Positions 15,190 through 15,609 of a stretch of 15,609 nucleotides of DNA are shown here, in pieces; the first letter of the stretch is position 1, and each line of letters begins with the position of its first letter. Source of the DNA: SIG299 sp964541485 (GTDB taxonomy: Bacteria; Bacillota; Clostridia; Lachnospirales; Lachnospiraceae); contig CAZIQL010000058.1 of the NCBI GenBank assembly GCA_964541485.1, positions 1 to 15,609 on the forward strand. The letters run 5' to 3'. A program made the position numbers and the translations under genes. The notes beneath the pieces are model-generated. The model had not been told where the DNA came from and did no database searches. It saw only the letters and a list, made by a program, of their open reading frames with translations.

Positions 15190-15384
15190 CTACCCTTTAT
15201 AGGTTCTTGCCACATAATTCAAATAATCTGCTACGCTTCCTGTCTGCAGGAATCTTTGCCAATAATCCTCCGAATGTTCATCTCCGTAGACCGCATCCGA
15301 AAAAAACTCCGCTCCTGCCTCTATCTCACGTAACCTTTCTCTTTTTTCTTCCTCTTCACGTAATATCTCTCTGCCTGTTCCCAT
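15190..15384 (-). CDS. Small acidic protein of unknown function
   Basis: A 64-residue protein starting MGTGREILREEEEKRERLRE. The N-terminal half is a highly charged helix; the second half contains GDEHSEDYWQRFLQTGSVADYLNYV. There is no signal peptide or membrane segment. I know no name for it, though small proteins between era and recO are frequent in Clostridia. The start is the ATG at 15384, with AGGGAG seven bases upstream; the frame stays open to a TTG at 15405, but that would translate the ribosome binding site. Its place within the era-recO cluster suggests co-expression with repair or ribosome-maturation genes, nothing more. Confidence 0.78.
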   Translation of the reverse strand: MGTGREILREEEEKRERLREIEAGAEFFSDAVYGDEHSEDYWQRFLQTGSVADYLNYVARTYKG

Positions 15385-15498
15385 AGTTTTTCTCCCTTCG
15401 CACAATAAACAGAACCTTTTCTTTCCTGTATTTCTTCTGTCTTTATGCGTAGGTTATCAAAAAACCGGGTCCGTTACCCTATGGAAGATTTGGAAATT

Positions 15499-15609
15499 TT
15501 AAAACTCGTCCGGATTGTCACGATATCCATAGTTTTTCATCAGGATATCCGAATCTCTCCAGTCCTTCTTTACCTTAACCCAAAGCTTTAAATTGACCTT
15601 GTATTCAAA
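15499..15609 (-). CDS. era: GTPase Era, C-terminal end (cut by window edge)
   Basis: Era is the ribosome-associated GTPase needed for maturation of the 30S subunit. Only the last 36 residues are visible, FEYKVNLKLWVKVKKDWR followed by DSDILMKNYGYRDNPDEF and a TAA stop. The stretch VNLxLWVKVKKDWRxSD is the characteristic end of the Era KH domain. The GTPase domain lies outside the window. A 114-base gap separates it from the small gene downstream. Confidence 0.93.
   Translation of the reverse strand, partial: FEYKVNLKLWVKVKKDWRDSDILMKNYGYRDNPDEF

Noticed and set aside
15459..15479. Possible terminator between era and the small gene (GGGT/ACCC stem with six T on the minus strand)
   Set aside because: The stem has only four base pairs and is too weak to call; it may at most cause partial termination.

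Overview
The window looks like a chromosomal stretch of a low-to-mid GC Gram-positive bacterium of the class Clostridia. A Lachnospiraceae gut commensal (Roseburia/Agathobacter/Eubacterium-like) is the best guess. The basis is the gene set: an era-recO cluster, a cysteine T-box in front of cysE-cysS, DUF3793, a BspA-like lipoprotein and a CotH-like lipoprotein, all with AGGAGG-type ribosome binding sites. Every gene I accept is on the minus strand, so transcription runs from high to low coordinates.

Right part (15609 to 8428). The end of era is followed by a 64-codon small gene of unknown function, recO, a CotH-kinase-like lipoprotein, sbcD and sbcC. The genes from the small one onward are tightly packed (gaps of 35, 20 and 12 bases, then a 4-base overlap), so this is probably one operon. 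It combines recombination and repair genes with one surface lipoprotein.

Middle part (8427 to 7768). This has no convincing gene. It holds two diverged copies of a roughly 210-bp element in inverted orientation, meeting at a shared long hairpin. Corresponding hairpins in the two copies keep their pairing while their sequences differ. This is the most unexplained structure in the window.

Two-gene module (7762 to 6460). A DUF3990 protein (ADP-ribosyltransferase-like) overlaps the next gene, whose product carries a C-terminal XRE-type helix-turn-helix. The promoter contains a 20-bp near-perfect palindrome and a second degenerate copy 30 bp away. The layout is that of an autoregulated toxin-antitoxin-like pair. 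A 977-residue BspA-type leucine-rich-repeat lipoprotein follows 45 bases later and ends in a strong terminator.

Left part (3383 to 1896). A promoter overlapped by two GTTAG-N6-CTAAC palindromes drives a Fur-type protein reduced to its DNA-binding domain, a DUF3793 protein and a flavodoxin. This is probably a metal-responsive (iron-limitation) module.

Then (1868 to 1) a consensus promoter and a cysteine T-box leader control cysE (serine O-acetyltransferase). cysS (cysteinyl-tRNA synthetase, cut by the window edge) follows. Uncharged tRNA-Cys would therefore raise both cysteine synthesis and its loading. The leader happens to be open in frame with cysE, so automated start calling could wrongly extend cysE by 99 codons.
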